This document shows, piece after piece, positions 35,410 to 46,218 of a stretch of 64,000 nucleotides of DNA. The stretch lies in contig CM053034.1 in the NCBI GenBank assembly GCA_028564925.1, forward strand, positions 149,852,052-149,916,051. Direction: 5' to 3'. The notes beneath the pieces were generated by a model. That model was not told the origin of the DNA, searched no databases, and saw only the letters and a program-made list of their open reading frames with translations. Position 1 is the first letter of the stretch. Each line of letters begins with the position of its first letter. Origin of the DNA: Lithobates sylvaticus (Eukaryota > Chordata > Amphibia > Anura > Ranidae). The position numbers and the translations under genes are program-made.

Positions 35410-37862
35410 ATGGCGGACACATTCTCAGCCAGTAGCGCGGAGGAAAGCCCAGAAGCGAACACATCTGCATCCAGCAGCAGATATAAGGCCACCAATATGG
35501 CCTTTGAAGAGATGGTGGAGATGGTGGACATCCTCCAAAGGGAAGATTACGACGGGGAAAATGGCCCGTACCCTCGACCCAACTTGCGCAAGGACAAGAT
35601 TCTCAGTACAGTCGTCAGCACCCTGGAGCATAAGTTCGGCGTACGAAGGGGCAAGGATCAACTGCGCAAGCGATGGTCCGACATCAAATCCAGGGAGCAC
35701 GAACAGTACAGGAGAATTCGAAAAGCCATCAAAAAAAGTAAGTCAAGCACGTGCGCTACTATGGTTCTACTTGATATGTCTAATCTTGCGCAGATGTTAT
35801 TAGCATTCGTACGTGCAACTTGCGCAGATGTTATTAGCATTCGTACGTGCAACTTGCGCAGATGTTATTAGCATTCGTACGTGAAACTTGCGCAGATGTT
35901 ATTAGCATTCGTACGTGCAACTTGCGCAGATGTTATTAGCATTCGTACGTGAAACTCGCGCAGATGTTATTAGCATTCGTACGTGCAACTCGCGCAGATG
36001 TTATTAGCATTCGTACGTGCAACTTGCGCAGATGTTATTAGCATTCGTACGTGAAACTCGCACAGATGTTATTAGCATTCGTACGTGCAACTCGCGCAGA
36101 TGTTATTAGCATTCGTACGTGAAACTTGCGCAGATGTTATTAGCATTCGTACGTGAAACTTGCGCAGATGTTATTAGCATTCGTACGTGCAACTTGCGCA
36201 GATGTTATTAGCATTCGTACGTGCAACTTGCGCAGATGTTATTAGCATTCGTACGTGCAACTTGCGCAGATGTTATTAGCATTCGTACGTGAAACTCGCG
36301 CAGATGTTATTAGCATTCGTACGTGCAACTCGCGCAGATGTTATTAGCATTCGTACGTGCAACTTGCGCAGATGTTATTAGCATTCGTACGTGAAACTTG
36401 CGCAGATGTTATTAGCATTCGTACGTGCAACTTGCGCAGATGTTATTAGCATTCGAACGTGAAATTTGCGCAGATGTTATTAGCATTCGTACGTGCAACT
36501 TGCGCAGATGTTATTAGCATTCGTACGTGCAACTTGCGCAGATGTTATTAGCATTCGTACGTGCAACTTGCGCAGATGTTATTAGCATTCGTACGTGCAA
36601 CTTGCGCAGATGTTATTAGCATTCGTACGTGAAACTTGCGCAGATGTTATTAGCATTCGTACGTGCAACTTGCGCAGACTTGATGAAAGTTCGTTTGTCT
36701 TCATAACGTTTATTCTGTTTACCTGGCTTTGGGTTGTTGTAGTTGTAAGGTTGTTTATTATTGTCACTATCTATACTATTACTGCTGTAGTAAGGGTTTT
36801 ATGGGTAACTTACACAGGGACTCCAGAAGCTGTTTTGGGGGGGGGGGGGGATAAATCTGTTAAGCAGGGTGTCAAGCTCCAAATTCCATAAAAATGCTCA
36901 TCATCTACAAATACTGTAGGTGGTGACTTTTCTAAGAAGTACACTCACCTGTCCCTTGGATGCTGCAGCTACAATCTTTGATCTTGGAATCATGAAATTA
37001 ATCTTTGCGGCTTCACTTCCCGGGTCACTATTGGGCATGTGCCAGTTGCGCAATGCAATAGGACTGGTCCGCGCGAGCTCTGGGACCCCTGTGTGTCCCA
37101 GCAGACAGCACGGTGGGACGGGATGTGGCGTATACTTCTGTGGGAGTCTAGGGCCGGATGTGTGTGCAAATACCTGCCTTACACAGGTATCTGCAACCCC
37201 TCCCCCCTAAAAGGTTCCAAATAAGACACCACAGGGGTGCAGGGATACAATGAGCGGAAGTTCAACTTTAGGGTTGAAGGGCGGTTTAAGTATTGGAGTT
37301 TCATTAGATAGAGATTTCAATTCTGTATTCAAGTAGGATCTTCTAACAAACTGCTAATAATTGGACAACACTTTTAAACAATGTTTAATAATCATATTTT
37401 GGCACTCAAATATCAGTGTGATTAAAAGTGTACCTTTTTGTGTTCCATTACCATAGGGGGCAAAAGACTCAGACGTCAATCAGAACCTACGAGGACCTCC
37501 CGGCCTCACCAGACTAATTGGGCAGTTAGCCCAAGCCCACGCATGGATGTGGAGGAAGAGGTGGTTGAAGTGGATCAAATCTGCACCCCACCAAGTGAGT
37601 GTCTCAGAACACAGATTGAGCTAATAAATTAAGGTCTGCATGTTTTTGACACTTTTTTTCTTGTGTTTTATCTACCCAACTTTTAGGTGATGCTGATCTG
37701 TTTGTGGAAGGCCAAGCTGCGGAGCCATTTTCCACAGACAGTGCCCACAGGCTTATTGGCCAGATCATGGCCTGGAATCTGCAGCTGGAAAAAATGCAGA
37801 AGGAGATGGCCACCATGCAGCAGGGAATGAAGGACATGATTGATGTTTTGGGGAGAATATAA
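35410..37862 (+). CDS. Myb/SANT-like protein of the Harbinger element (three exons)
   Basis: Predicted protein of 213 residues. The start chosen is ATG at 35410 (MADTFSASSAEESPEANTSA), which has a strong context (AAGATGG); an upstream in-frame ATG at 35386 has a weaker one. Exon 1 (35410-35737) encodes a trihelix/Myb-like DNA-binding domain: FEEMVEMVDILQREDYDG, ILSTVVSTLEHKFGVRRGKD and QLRKRWSDIKSREHEQYRRI. The donor is GTAAGT; the acceptor CCATAG precedes 37457. Exon 2 (37457-37594) is basic, then acidic (MDVEEEVVEVDQ). Exon 3 (37687-37862) encodes a coiled coil (QIMAWNLQLEKMQKEMATMQ) ending DVLGRI. Both introns are phase 1 and join in frame. AATAAA follows at 38286. In Harbinger elements this partner binds the transposase and the element ends; NAIF1 is the domesticated relative. 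Intron 1 is 1.7 kb and carries a large minisatellite. Confidence 0.85.
35785..36679. repeat. 34-bp minisatellite, about 26 copies
   Basis: The unit is CTTGCGCAGATGTTATTAGC followed by ATTCGTACGTGMAA. Copies are nearly identical; the variants are GCAA/GAAA at the end and CTTGCG/CTCGCG at the start. The array lies in intron 1 of the Myb-like gene. Small in-frame peptides over it are artefacts. Confidence 0.97.
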
Positions 37863-38279
37863 AGACCCCTTTTCCATTTCCTAACATCAATCATGTCCTT
37901 CATTCCCCTTTTGATGCGCTATTGTTTTCAAATTTTAGAGGCCAAATTTTTAATATGCACATGGTGTGTCAACATGTGCTATGTGCCATCAGGGGATCTC
38001 AATGGACGCATTTTGTGTTTGCAACCCCTAATGCTAGTAGGTGAGAGGGAAGGGGTTTCACACACAAAACACGTCCATTGATTCCCCATGATGGAACATA
38101 GCACATGTTGGCATTACCCATTTTCATGTAAAATTAGTGTGCATATTCTAAATTTGGCTTCTACTGTTCATGGGTTACCTGTTGAACTTTGTAAGTTCCC
38201 GACTTTTACATTGTGTAAATATTTTAAAATGCTAACCAAAAATTTTTATACTATTTTAAAACATGTTTTTATGTTTGTT

Positions 38280-38510
38280 TAAAAAAATAAATCACAAAAA
38301 AAAAAAAAAAAAATGTTGTGAGAAAAAGACCAAAAAAATATTTACAAAATAACAAAAAAAAAAAAAATATGTTGTTAAAAAAAAAAAAAAAAAAAAAATA
38401 TATACATATTACCAAAAATGACCAAAAAAAAAAAAAAGGAAATCAACAAAAATAAACAAAAATAAAAAAAAAAGTTTGGATGTGCACTAGAATAAAAAAA
38501 AAAAATGTTT
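38280..38510. repeat. A-rich low-complexity tract
   Basis: Repeated A runs broken by short ATATAT or ACCAAA phrases, directly after the polyadenylation signal of the Myb-like gene. It lies between the two convergent 3' ends (Myb-like and transposase). Confidence 0.85.
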
Positions 38511-38744
38511 GCACAAAATAAACAATGTGTGGCTTCTTCTTTTTAAATACTACCAGTTTGACCAAAACATGTTGTGGTTCATTGACAAAGGGGCTTATTT
38601 ACTAAACGCAAACCAAGTTTGCCACTATTAATAAGTGCACTAGGACAACATATAAAACAGGCAAAATTAAAAGAAAAACAATACGAAAAAAACAATCTTT
38701 CAGACATAAATAACTGTATTTATTCTTTCCAAATAAATGATGTT

Positions 38745-41440
38745 TTAAGGGTCTGCTGCCATTGCAATGGCCCCCCTACCATTAAAATAATTTAAATAAC
38801 GGTCCCGCACTTGCTGTGCTGATTGTGGGGCCAAACCAAGATGGCGATTATCCAGCCCTGTCATGTCGCCTTCCACTCCGGCCTCAGGCCCGATAGGTAA
38901 TGTGTAGCTTCCAGAATGTTTACGTAGATAATTGTGCATTACACAGCATGCAAGAATAATAGTATTCAGTTTGTACTCTGCCAGATGTATGGATGTAAGC
39001 AGCAATCTGAAACGGTTGGCCATAATACCAAAGGCATTTTCTACAACCCTTCTTGCTCTGGCCAACCGAAAATTAAAAATCCTCCTCTCAGGGGTGAGGG
39101 ATCTTTGGGGAAATGGCCTCATCAAGTTGTCACCCAGACCGAACGCCTCGTCGGCAATGAAAACGAACGGGAGTCCCTCCACATTATCTTCATCTGGTGG
39201 CAGCCCCAGGCCACCAGTCTGGAGACGATGGCCGAACTCCGTGTGGTTGAAGACTCCTCCATCCGACATCCGGCCGTTTTTCCCCACATCCACATAAAGA
39301 AAGTCATATTGTGCCGACACCACCGCCATCAACACTATACTATGGAACCCCTTATAATTCCAATAGTAAGACCCCGAATGGGGTGGGGGCACAATTCGCA
39401 CATGTTTGCCGTCAATCGCCCCTCCGCAGTTGGGAAAGTCCCAACGGGCAGCAAACTGGGAAGCCACAGTCTGCCATTCCTGTGGCGTGGAAGGACACTG
39501 TGAAGTCAAACAGAAAGATACAATTCGAATAAAAAACCAGGCAAAACACCAAACTAAATCCAACAAATTTACAAACAATTTGGAACAACATATGGATTTA
39601 TTTTGTTAGTCCTTGAAATAAAGCCAAAAGATTAAGGATAAGGGACAAATCTCTGATTGCTGACCCCTCTGATGGCCCAGAGAAGATAATAATGGGGATG
39701 TGGGTGGGGAGTAATTAATTGTAAGGTCACCCAAACCACATGCAATTAATTAAAGAGGGTGAGTGTGGGGGTGGGGGGGGGTTAATTACAAGCTGACACA
39801 AACCACATGCAATTAATTAAAGAGGGTGAGTGTGGGGGTGGGGGGGTTAATTACAAGCTGACCCAAACCACATGCAATTAATTCAAGAGGGTGAGTGTGG
39901 GGGTGGGGGGGTTAATTACAAGCTGACCCAAACCACATGCAATTAATTCAAGAGGGTGAGTGTGGGGGTGGGGGGGTTAATTACAAGCTGACACAAACCA
40001 CATGCAATTAATTCAAGAGGGTGAGTGTGGGGGGGGGGGGGGTTAATTACAAGCTGACCCAAACCACATGCAATTAATTAAAGAGGGTGAGTGTGGGGGT
40101 GGGGGGGGTTAATTACAAGCTGACACAAACCACATGCAATTAATTCAAGAGGGTGAGTGTGGGGGTGGGGGGGTTAATTACAAGCTGACCCAAACCACAT
40201 GCAATTAATTCAAGAGGGTGAGTGTGGGGGTGGGGGGGGTTAATTACAAGCTGACACAAACCACATGCAATTAATTCAAGAGGGTGAGTGTGGGGGTGGG
40301 GGGGTTAATTACAAGCTGACCCAAACCACATGCAATTAATTCAAGAGGGTGAGTGTGGGGGTGGGGGGGGTTAATTACAAGCTGACACAAACCACATGCA
40401 ATTAATTCAAGAGGGTGAGTGTGGGGGTGGGGGGGTTAATTACAAGCTGACCCAAACCACATGCAATTAATTCAAGAGGGTGAGTGTGGGGGTGGGGGGG
40501 TTAATTACAAGCTGACACAAAACACATGCAATTAATTCAAGAGGGTGAGTGTGGGGGGTGGGGGGGTTAATTACAAGCTGACACAAACCACATGCAATCA
40601 ATTTAAAAATGAGGGGCAAGGGGGTGAAAGGGGTGAGGGGCAAGGGGGGTGAAAGGGGGGGTGAGTAAAGCAGTACAATGGAGCTGGTAATATACATTTT
40701 TTATCAAAGAAAGTGACTAGGCTAGGGGTGTTTAGGGGGCCAAGATTCCATGCTGGAGAGGTTGGTGCAAGGAAATATGCATGTGACCCACTAAATAATA
40801 CATTCTTAAAGCAATTTCGATAGGTCAACCATAAAATACTATACAAAACACTAAAATAAAAAAATATACTGGAATAGGGGACATTCATAGAATAGTCCTA
40901 TCATGGTAATTAGCTAATGATGACATTGATGCACTACATTAGCAAACATACAAGACATAGGTAATTTGAAAAGAGAAGACTTACCTTAATGTATTCCTCC
41001 TGCAGGACGTGGATAATGGCAGAACAGGTCTCTGGAATAATGAGCCCCAGAGCCTGGGGGGAGATGCCTGTCGTGAACTTGAGGTCCTGCAAGCTTCTCC
41101 CCGTCGCCAAGTAACGCAACGTGGCGACTAGCCTCTGCTCCGCACTGATGGCTTGCCGCATGCAGGTATTCTGCCTGGTAATATAAGGGGACAGCGAAGC
41201 CAACAGACGGTGAAAAATGGGGTCCGTCATCCTGAGATAATTCCTGAAATCATCAGGATTATTCTCACGGATCTCACGGAGCAAAGGCATATGCGAGAAT
41301 TGGTCACGCTGGCGCAACCAATTCTTGGTCCATGAACTCCTCCTCACCCTGTTCATGGACTGGGCTCGGGCCAAGATGTTAACCGCAACACCGAGCCCCT
41401 GCACAGCACGAACTCGTTCCCGAGTACGTCCACACTCCAT
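38745..41440 (-). CDS. Harbinger DDE transposase (two exons)
   Basis: Predicted transposase of 402 residues. Exon 1 (41440-40985) starts at an ATG with a strong context (GAAGCCATGG). It encodes the N-terminal helical region: FSHMPLLREIRENNPDDFRN, RMTDPIFHRLLASLSPYI and LVATLRYLATGRSLQDLKF, ending LQEEYIK. The donor is GTAAGT. Exon 2 (39497-38745) follows the acceptor CTTCACAG and begins CPSTPQEWQTVASQF; the join is phase 0. The catalytic core is visible: first Asp in CGGAIDGKHV, second in KNGRMSDGGVF, Glu in RVVENAFGIMANRFR. AATAAA lies at 38719-38724. There are no stops or frame breaks, and the length is in the normal range for the family. HARBI1 is the domesticated vertebrate relative. The 1.49-kb intron carries a G-rich minisatellite. 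Confidence 0.93.
39712..40612. repeat. 65-bp G-rich minisatellite, about 14 copies
   Basis: The unit starts TTAATTACAAGCTGACMCAA and continues with ACCACATGCAATTAATTCAA and GAGGGTGAGTGTGGGGGTGGGGGGG. The spacing is 65-66 bp and copies are nearly identical, with small differences in G-run length. It lies inside the transposase intron. The plus strand of each unit has several G runs and could form a quadruplex. Confidence 0.96.
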
Positions 41441-41969
41441 GGCTTCAAAACGGTCGGCTGATCAAACAAACAACTTAACCGAACGCACTGAAGAACAGCA
41501 AGGCCTATGAAGAACGACCTGAAAAACAGGAACGAGCGGACCAGAACGGCCTGAGAACAGGTAGGAACTGATCCACACGCACTGAAAGACAGATACAAAC
41601 CTCACAAGCACAAACTGAACGGCAGAAGCGAGCGAATTAAGCAGAAGTCTGAGAAGCGCGAATCGTCTCTAACCAAACGTCAACTAACACGCGATACACA
41701 CGAGATTAGCTGACGGTGCCCAAAGGGTGTCGTTTGGGATCTCGAGCTTGCTTTTTCTAGTCCCGTCGTACGTGCTGTACGTCATCGCGTGAACCGCCGG
41801 ACTTTTTGCGTGATCGTGTGTGGTCAAGTCCGTTCGCTTTTTAGTCCAGCGGACCCAGCTGGAAAGTCCAGCGGATTGTCCGCTGGACTTAGGTCCGCCG
41901 GCAAAAGTCCCTTCGTGTGTACGCGGCATAATTCATACTGAAGCCAATTGACCTTTGATTGCTGTTTCC

Positions 41970-42578
41970 TCAATTGCCCCATATTTCCACATCTGTGATC
42001 ATGTCTGTATTGGTGGTAATCAGTAGATCCAGTAACGCTTTATTTCTAGTGGGTGCATCTACCATATGAACAATGAAATTGTCCTGCAAGACATTTAGGA
42101 ACTGGCGAGTCCTAGACGAATGCGTTGTTCCCTCCGCCCAGTCTATGTTTGGATAATTAAAGTCCCCCATTATGATAACACTTCCCATCCTTGCTGATAA
42201 TCTAACTTGTGATAGGAGATCCGTCTCCCCCTTCTCCCTCAGGTTAGGGGACCTATAGCATACTCCCAGTAATATTTTCCCCTTAGCTTCATCCCTTTGG
42301 AGCTCTACCCATAAGGATTCCACCTCCTCCCTAGCTCCCTTAGTGATGTCTTCTCTCACATTCACTTGTACATTATTCTTGATATAAAGGCATACCCCTC
42401 CCTGTTTTTTATCCTCTCTATCCCTGCGATAAAGTGTATACCCTTGAATGGTTGCCAGCCAATCATAAGAGCTGTTGAACCAGGTCTCTGAAATTCCCAC
42501 AAAATCCAAATCCTCCTTGTACAACAGTATCTCTAGATCACCCATCTTGTCCGCCAGGCTCCTGACATTGGTGAACAT
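41970..42578 (-). pseudogene. CR1 ORF2 endonuclease domain
   Basis: An apurinic-type endonuclease domain of about 200 residues starting MFTNVRSLADKMGDLE. Recognisable motifs are DFVGISETWF, GGVCLYIKN, LLGVCYRSPN, IIMGDFNYPNIDW and DAPTRNKALLDLLIT. In CR1 this domain nicks the target DNA for target-primed reverse transcription. The frame stays open over its full length, but the gene is cut just downstream by the Harbinger insertion, so it cannot make a full ORF2. Confidence 0.9.
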
Positions 42579-42730
42579 GCCACGTAGTTTAGACTGGTCA
42601 CATACTATCCTCTAGACCTCTACAGAGGAGGTCTAGTGCTAGAATCATTGCTCTCTCTAACATTTGCTGCAATATCTCAAATGGTGTGGTTTGAACGCCG
42701 TTTACATACATATGTGTGCGACTTACTTTT

Positions 42731-44964
42731 ACTTTCAAAAGATTTTTATTTTCTTAAAAAAAGAGAAGCTCTTTTACAGAGAAGAGTAGAACATCTAAAT
42801 TGAGTGTGGGTCTGGTAGCATTAGCCATGGAGCAGATGTAGGAGGATGCTGTCATATATTGCGTCACTTACTGTAGTAGGGACCTTGTACTGATTGCTAG
42901 TAAAGGGGAACCAACCTAGCTGGACTACCGTACACATGGGAATCTTTAGTTGAACTTGATGAGTGACTGAGAACAAAACACGCATTCATTTCCCTGGAGT
43001 ATAATGGAAGACAGGAGAGAGGGATAGAGAAAAGAATGACAGAGCGAAAATGAATGTGAGGATGGATGAATAGGCTAGAAAAAGCATCTTCAGTAGGTTT
43101 AGACCGGAGCCTTAGGGGATAAACAACCCCCAGGACCCGTACCAAACAGGAAGCATCTGATCCACTAAGAGCAGACAACCTATCCCGCAGAGTCAATAGG
43201 AGTCTAAGGAATAGGTGGAGGCACATGCCCAGCACACAGAACTTTATAACAATAAAGAAAACTGAAAAATTGAACACAGAGTGAATACTTTCTGTAGATA
43301 GGAATTGTTTCTTACCCACGAGAGTTCCATTGTTTCGGATCCCCCTTTCCTCCCTCTCCAGTAGGAAGGGGAGGGGGGTTCCCAAGGCAAAACTTAGTCA
43401 GTTTTTGAGCCAAAATAGAGCTCGCCATCCAAAAAGGCTATCATGTTCAGAATGCCTGCTAATAGCCCATGCACAAAATTTTACAGAGATAACAGTCTTC
43501 CCAAAAAACAGGACCCAGGATAGTCCAGACCAACCCGGAACTAAAGCGGGAAAAACTAAAAACAGAAATATTTCGGACAAAAAAAACAATACCAGAACCT
43601 TTGGAGCAATTGCTCCAATCAGCAGGGTTAGATGTCCCTGGCCCCCTCGGCCTTAAAGAGGTGAGGAAAAAAGTGTAAGTTACAGATGTTGCCTTAGGTC
43701 AGGCCATTATCCTTTGTTCTCTTGGTTCTTGGCTTTTTCCACAGGGGGGTCAGAGGGCTTGTAGGAGATGGACATTTCCCGGAGTTGAGAATGGAGTTAG
43801 ACGTATCCATATCTGCTTCCAGCGAGATGAGCTTCAAGGAAAGGAGGATTTTCTCCCCTTCCTGTAGACTGGAGAAGGAGTAATGCTTGCTCTTAAAGTA
43901 AAATTTAACATCAAATGGGAAGGTCCACCAGTATTTAATGTCCTTTTGGGCGGGGACTGAGAGTAGATATTTCAAGGCCCATCTCCACTGGATCGTAGAG
44001 GGGGATAAGTCCATGAAGATGAGTATTGGGTGGCCTCAACATGTAATCTGTTTTATCGCTCTGGATTGCTTTGATTTCTCCTCTTTGACCGAATAGAAGT
44101 GAGGTTTTTCAATGATGTCCCTAGGGGAACCATCCTTCCTTGGGGGTCCCAAGGCTCTGTGGACTCTGTCCAATTCCATACTGTGCTGTGGGGTGTTCGG
44201 GATTAAGGTAGCCTGGGGGACATCCACAATGGACTCTGGGAGACCTCTGATTCTAAAATTGCATCTTCTGGATCTGCTTTCTAGCTTGTCGATCCTAGAA
44301 AGGGCTGAGTCTAGCCTGTCTTGAAGTGTTTGAATATGGTCTGAGCTTTGATTGGTGGCTGCCACCGTCATATCCAATTTGTTCTCCATGGCTTCCATCT
44401 TGGAGCACAGGTTTTGGAAGTCAGCTTTGATATCCCCTGTTATCTTTGCTGCCGTGGAGGCCAGGCCCCTCTCCAGTAATTCAGAAAGCTTCAGATATAG
44501 GTCTCCTGGCTGGAAGTGCGTGTCCTGAGCAGGGGTGGTGGGGACAGAGCCCCCCTGGTGTGTTGTGAAAGAAGGCCCAGCCAGAGAAAAGGCACTGTCC
44601 CCAAAGTCACGGCCAAGTAGTGATTCAGTGGAAGTCAGGGAAGGTGTCATAAGCTGGTGGTTGCTGTTCTGGCCTGCAGGGGTGTATGTGAGGGATCACT
44701 TGCCTGGGTTCTGCCTGTCCCTCTGTGCCTGGAGCATGCTGCTGTGCCCCGACAGCCATCTTGGTACACCCTGCCGGCGCTGCCGAATCGAATTGCGATC
44801 CAAGGTCTCTGTGAACCGGGATCCGAGTCATGCGGGTGTTCTCCCTGGCTGGTTAGGGGTCCAGACCACCGGGGGTAGCTCATCTGTAGGGGCTCTGTGA
44901 GCTGCTGTGGGTGCCGTTCGGTATGGGTGGAACGGAGCTCCCGGCTCCAGCGGCCATCTTGCGT
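42731..44964 (-). mobile_element. L1 derivative carrying only ORF1 (HAL1-like)
   Basis: It is flanked by GACTTACTTTT (42720-42730 and 44965-44975), an 11-bp target duplication. On the minus strand it has a short 5' UTR, a broken ORF1 (44650-43694), then about 960 bp with no reverse transcriptase and a tail ending ATCTTTTGAAAGT. The L1 fragment at 47765-49030 ends in the similar ATCTTTGAAAGT, so the 3' tails are related. It lacks ORF2, so it needed an L1 partner to move. Confidence 0.75.
43694..44650 (-). pseudogene. L1 ORF1 of the ORF2-less derivative
   Basis: The first part (44650-44036, 204 residues, MTPSLTSTESLLGRDFGDSA) includes a coiled coil (FQNLCSKMEAMENKLDMTVA, LQDRLDSALSRIDKLESRSR) and the start of the RRM domain (RCNFRIRGLPES, MELDRVHRALGPP). 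The C-terminal domain is in another frame (44014-43694): PSTIQWRWALKYLL, YWWTFPFDVKFYFKSKHYSF and LQEGEKILLSL. One or more frame changes lie between them near 44030. It is otherwise complete in parts, typical of an ORF1 RNA-binding protein. Confidence 0.82.
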
Positions 44965-45618
44965 GACTTACTTTTGTGTTCGCTTCTGCGAGCGAGCACG
45001 TGGGGACAGGGGCGCCTTTATTACATTTTTTTATTGTTAATTTTATTTTTATTATTCTGTTTTGACACTTTCTTAAAAAAAAATGTTTGATCACTTTTCT
45101 TTCTATTACAAGGAATGTAAACATCCCTTGTAATAGGAATAGTGCTTGACAGGTCCTCTTCACAGTGAGATCTGGGGTCAATAAGTCCCCAGATCTCACC
45201 TCTAGGTTGGGAAGCCTGAAATAACAAAAAAGAAAAAGATCCTGGCTTCCCAGCCGAGGCGACTGCATTTTTTCAGATGCAGAGGCCGGGCGTGACATCA
45301 TAACATTACGCCTGTCCTCTAAATGTCAAAGAGGAAATTTTTCCAAAGAAAAAAAAGAAAAATGGACTTTATAGGCACAGATTAGAATTTTTACACAATA
45401 TTTATTGAAAATAAATAAACAAAATATATTGACATAATATACTATAAAAAACACTTAAAGAGGTGGGGACTCCAGGTTATCCCCAAAAAGGGTTTGCAGT
45501 ACCACCGTGTATTTATGCTATCTGTGGGGTTGGTGCACCCAAAGCTTGAAAAAAACAAACACTCCCACTTAGATGTGGACTGGCCCAAAAGGGTAAACGT
45601 CGGTCCCGCCAATTAAAA

Positions 45619-45678
45619 GAAGCTTGTGCTCGACATGTTTCGCGACTTGTTTGTCGCTTCCTCAGGAGCTTCTGTTGC
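45619..45678 (-). ncRNA. Hammerhead-like ribozyme motif (copy 1)
   Basis: The minus strand reads GAAGCTC, then CTGAGGA, a hairpin of GCGAC and GTCGC around AAACAA, then GAAA, CATGTC, and GAGC. This resembles a type I hammerhead: core CUGANGA and GAAA, a GUC triplet, and helix I from GCUC and GAGC. An unpaired A lies between CUGAGGA and helix II, and helix III would be minimal. It is a candidate only. Confidence 0.35.
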
Positions 45679-46158
45679 AATTAGAAAAACATTTTGTTAC
45701 TATATATGGTATTGGTGAAGATTTTTACATCTTATACAAACACATTACAAAAAACATTGAAAAAGTATCTATACATGAACTTACTGCTGCAGTGCCCTAA
45801 ACCGGTTCTCCAGTCTCCTTCAGGTTACCAGATACCGTCCAAAATCCACCGGATAGCCTAAAAGGCCACAGGAAGATAGTGCCTTGCCCCTGGGGTCTCA
45901 TTAATTTGAAGACCCGCTCTAGGGGTTGAGACACTATATTTGGGGCATTTTGGGCGCCTTCTTCCTTTGGCCTTTTAGGCTATCCGGTGGATTTTGGACG
46001 GTATCTGGTAACCTGAAGGAGACTGGAGAACTGGTTTAGGGCACTGCAGCAGTAAGTTCATGTATAGATACTTTTTCAATGTTTTTTGTACTGATTTTGT
46101 ATACGATGTAAAAATCTTCACCAATACCATATATAGTAACAAAATGTTTTTTCTAATT

Positions 46159-46218
46159 GCAACAGAAGCTCCTGAGGAAGCGACAAACAAGTCGCGAAAC
46201 ATGTCGAGCACAAGCTTC
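46159..46218 (+). ncRNA. Hammerhead-like ribozyme motif (copy 2)
   Basis: The same sequence as the motif in the opposite arm of the palindrome, here on the plus strand: AGAAGCTC, CTGAGGA, the hairpin, GAAA, CATGTC, GAGC. Its conservation in both arms follows from the palindrome and is not independent support. Confidence 0.35.

Noticed and set aside
35166-35531. A 121-codon minus-strand protein over the shared promoter
   Set aside because: It is antisense to the Myb-like first exon and lacks a domain. Only its end coincides with the likely non-coding MADF leader exon.
35785-36679. CRISPR-like array (34-bp regular repeat)
   Set aside because: There are no unique spacers: the units are directly adjacent. 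The sequence is eukaryotic and the array lies in a transposon intron, so it is a minisatellite.
38934-39503. A 189-codon plus-strand protein
   Set aside because: It is the antisense shadow of the Harbinger transposase second exon.
39712-40612. CRISPR-like or satellite array
   Set aside because: The 65-bp units are contiguous and near identical, without spacers, and are confined to one intron.
44535-45301. Possible host exons around 44.6-45.3 kb
   Set aside because: The frames overlap the L1 derivative's 5' UTR and the TTAA-type repeat; there are no conserved domains or convincing splice sites.
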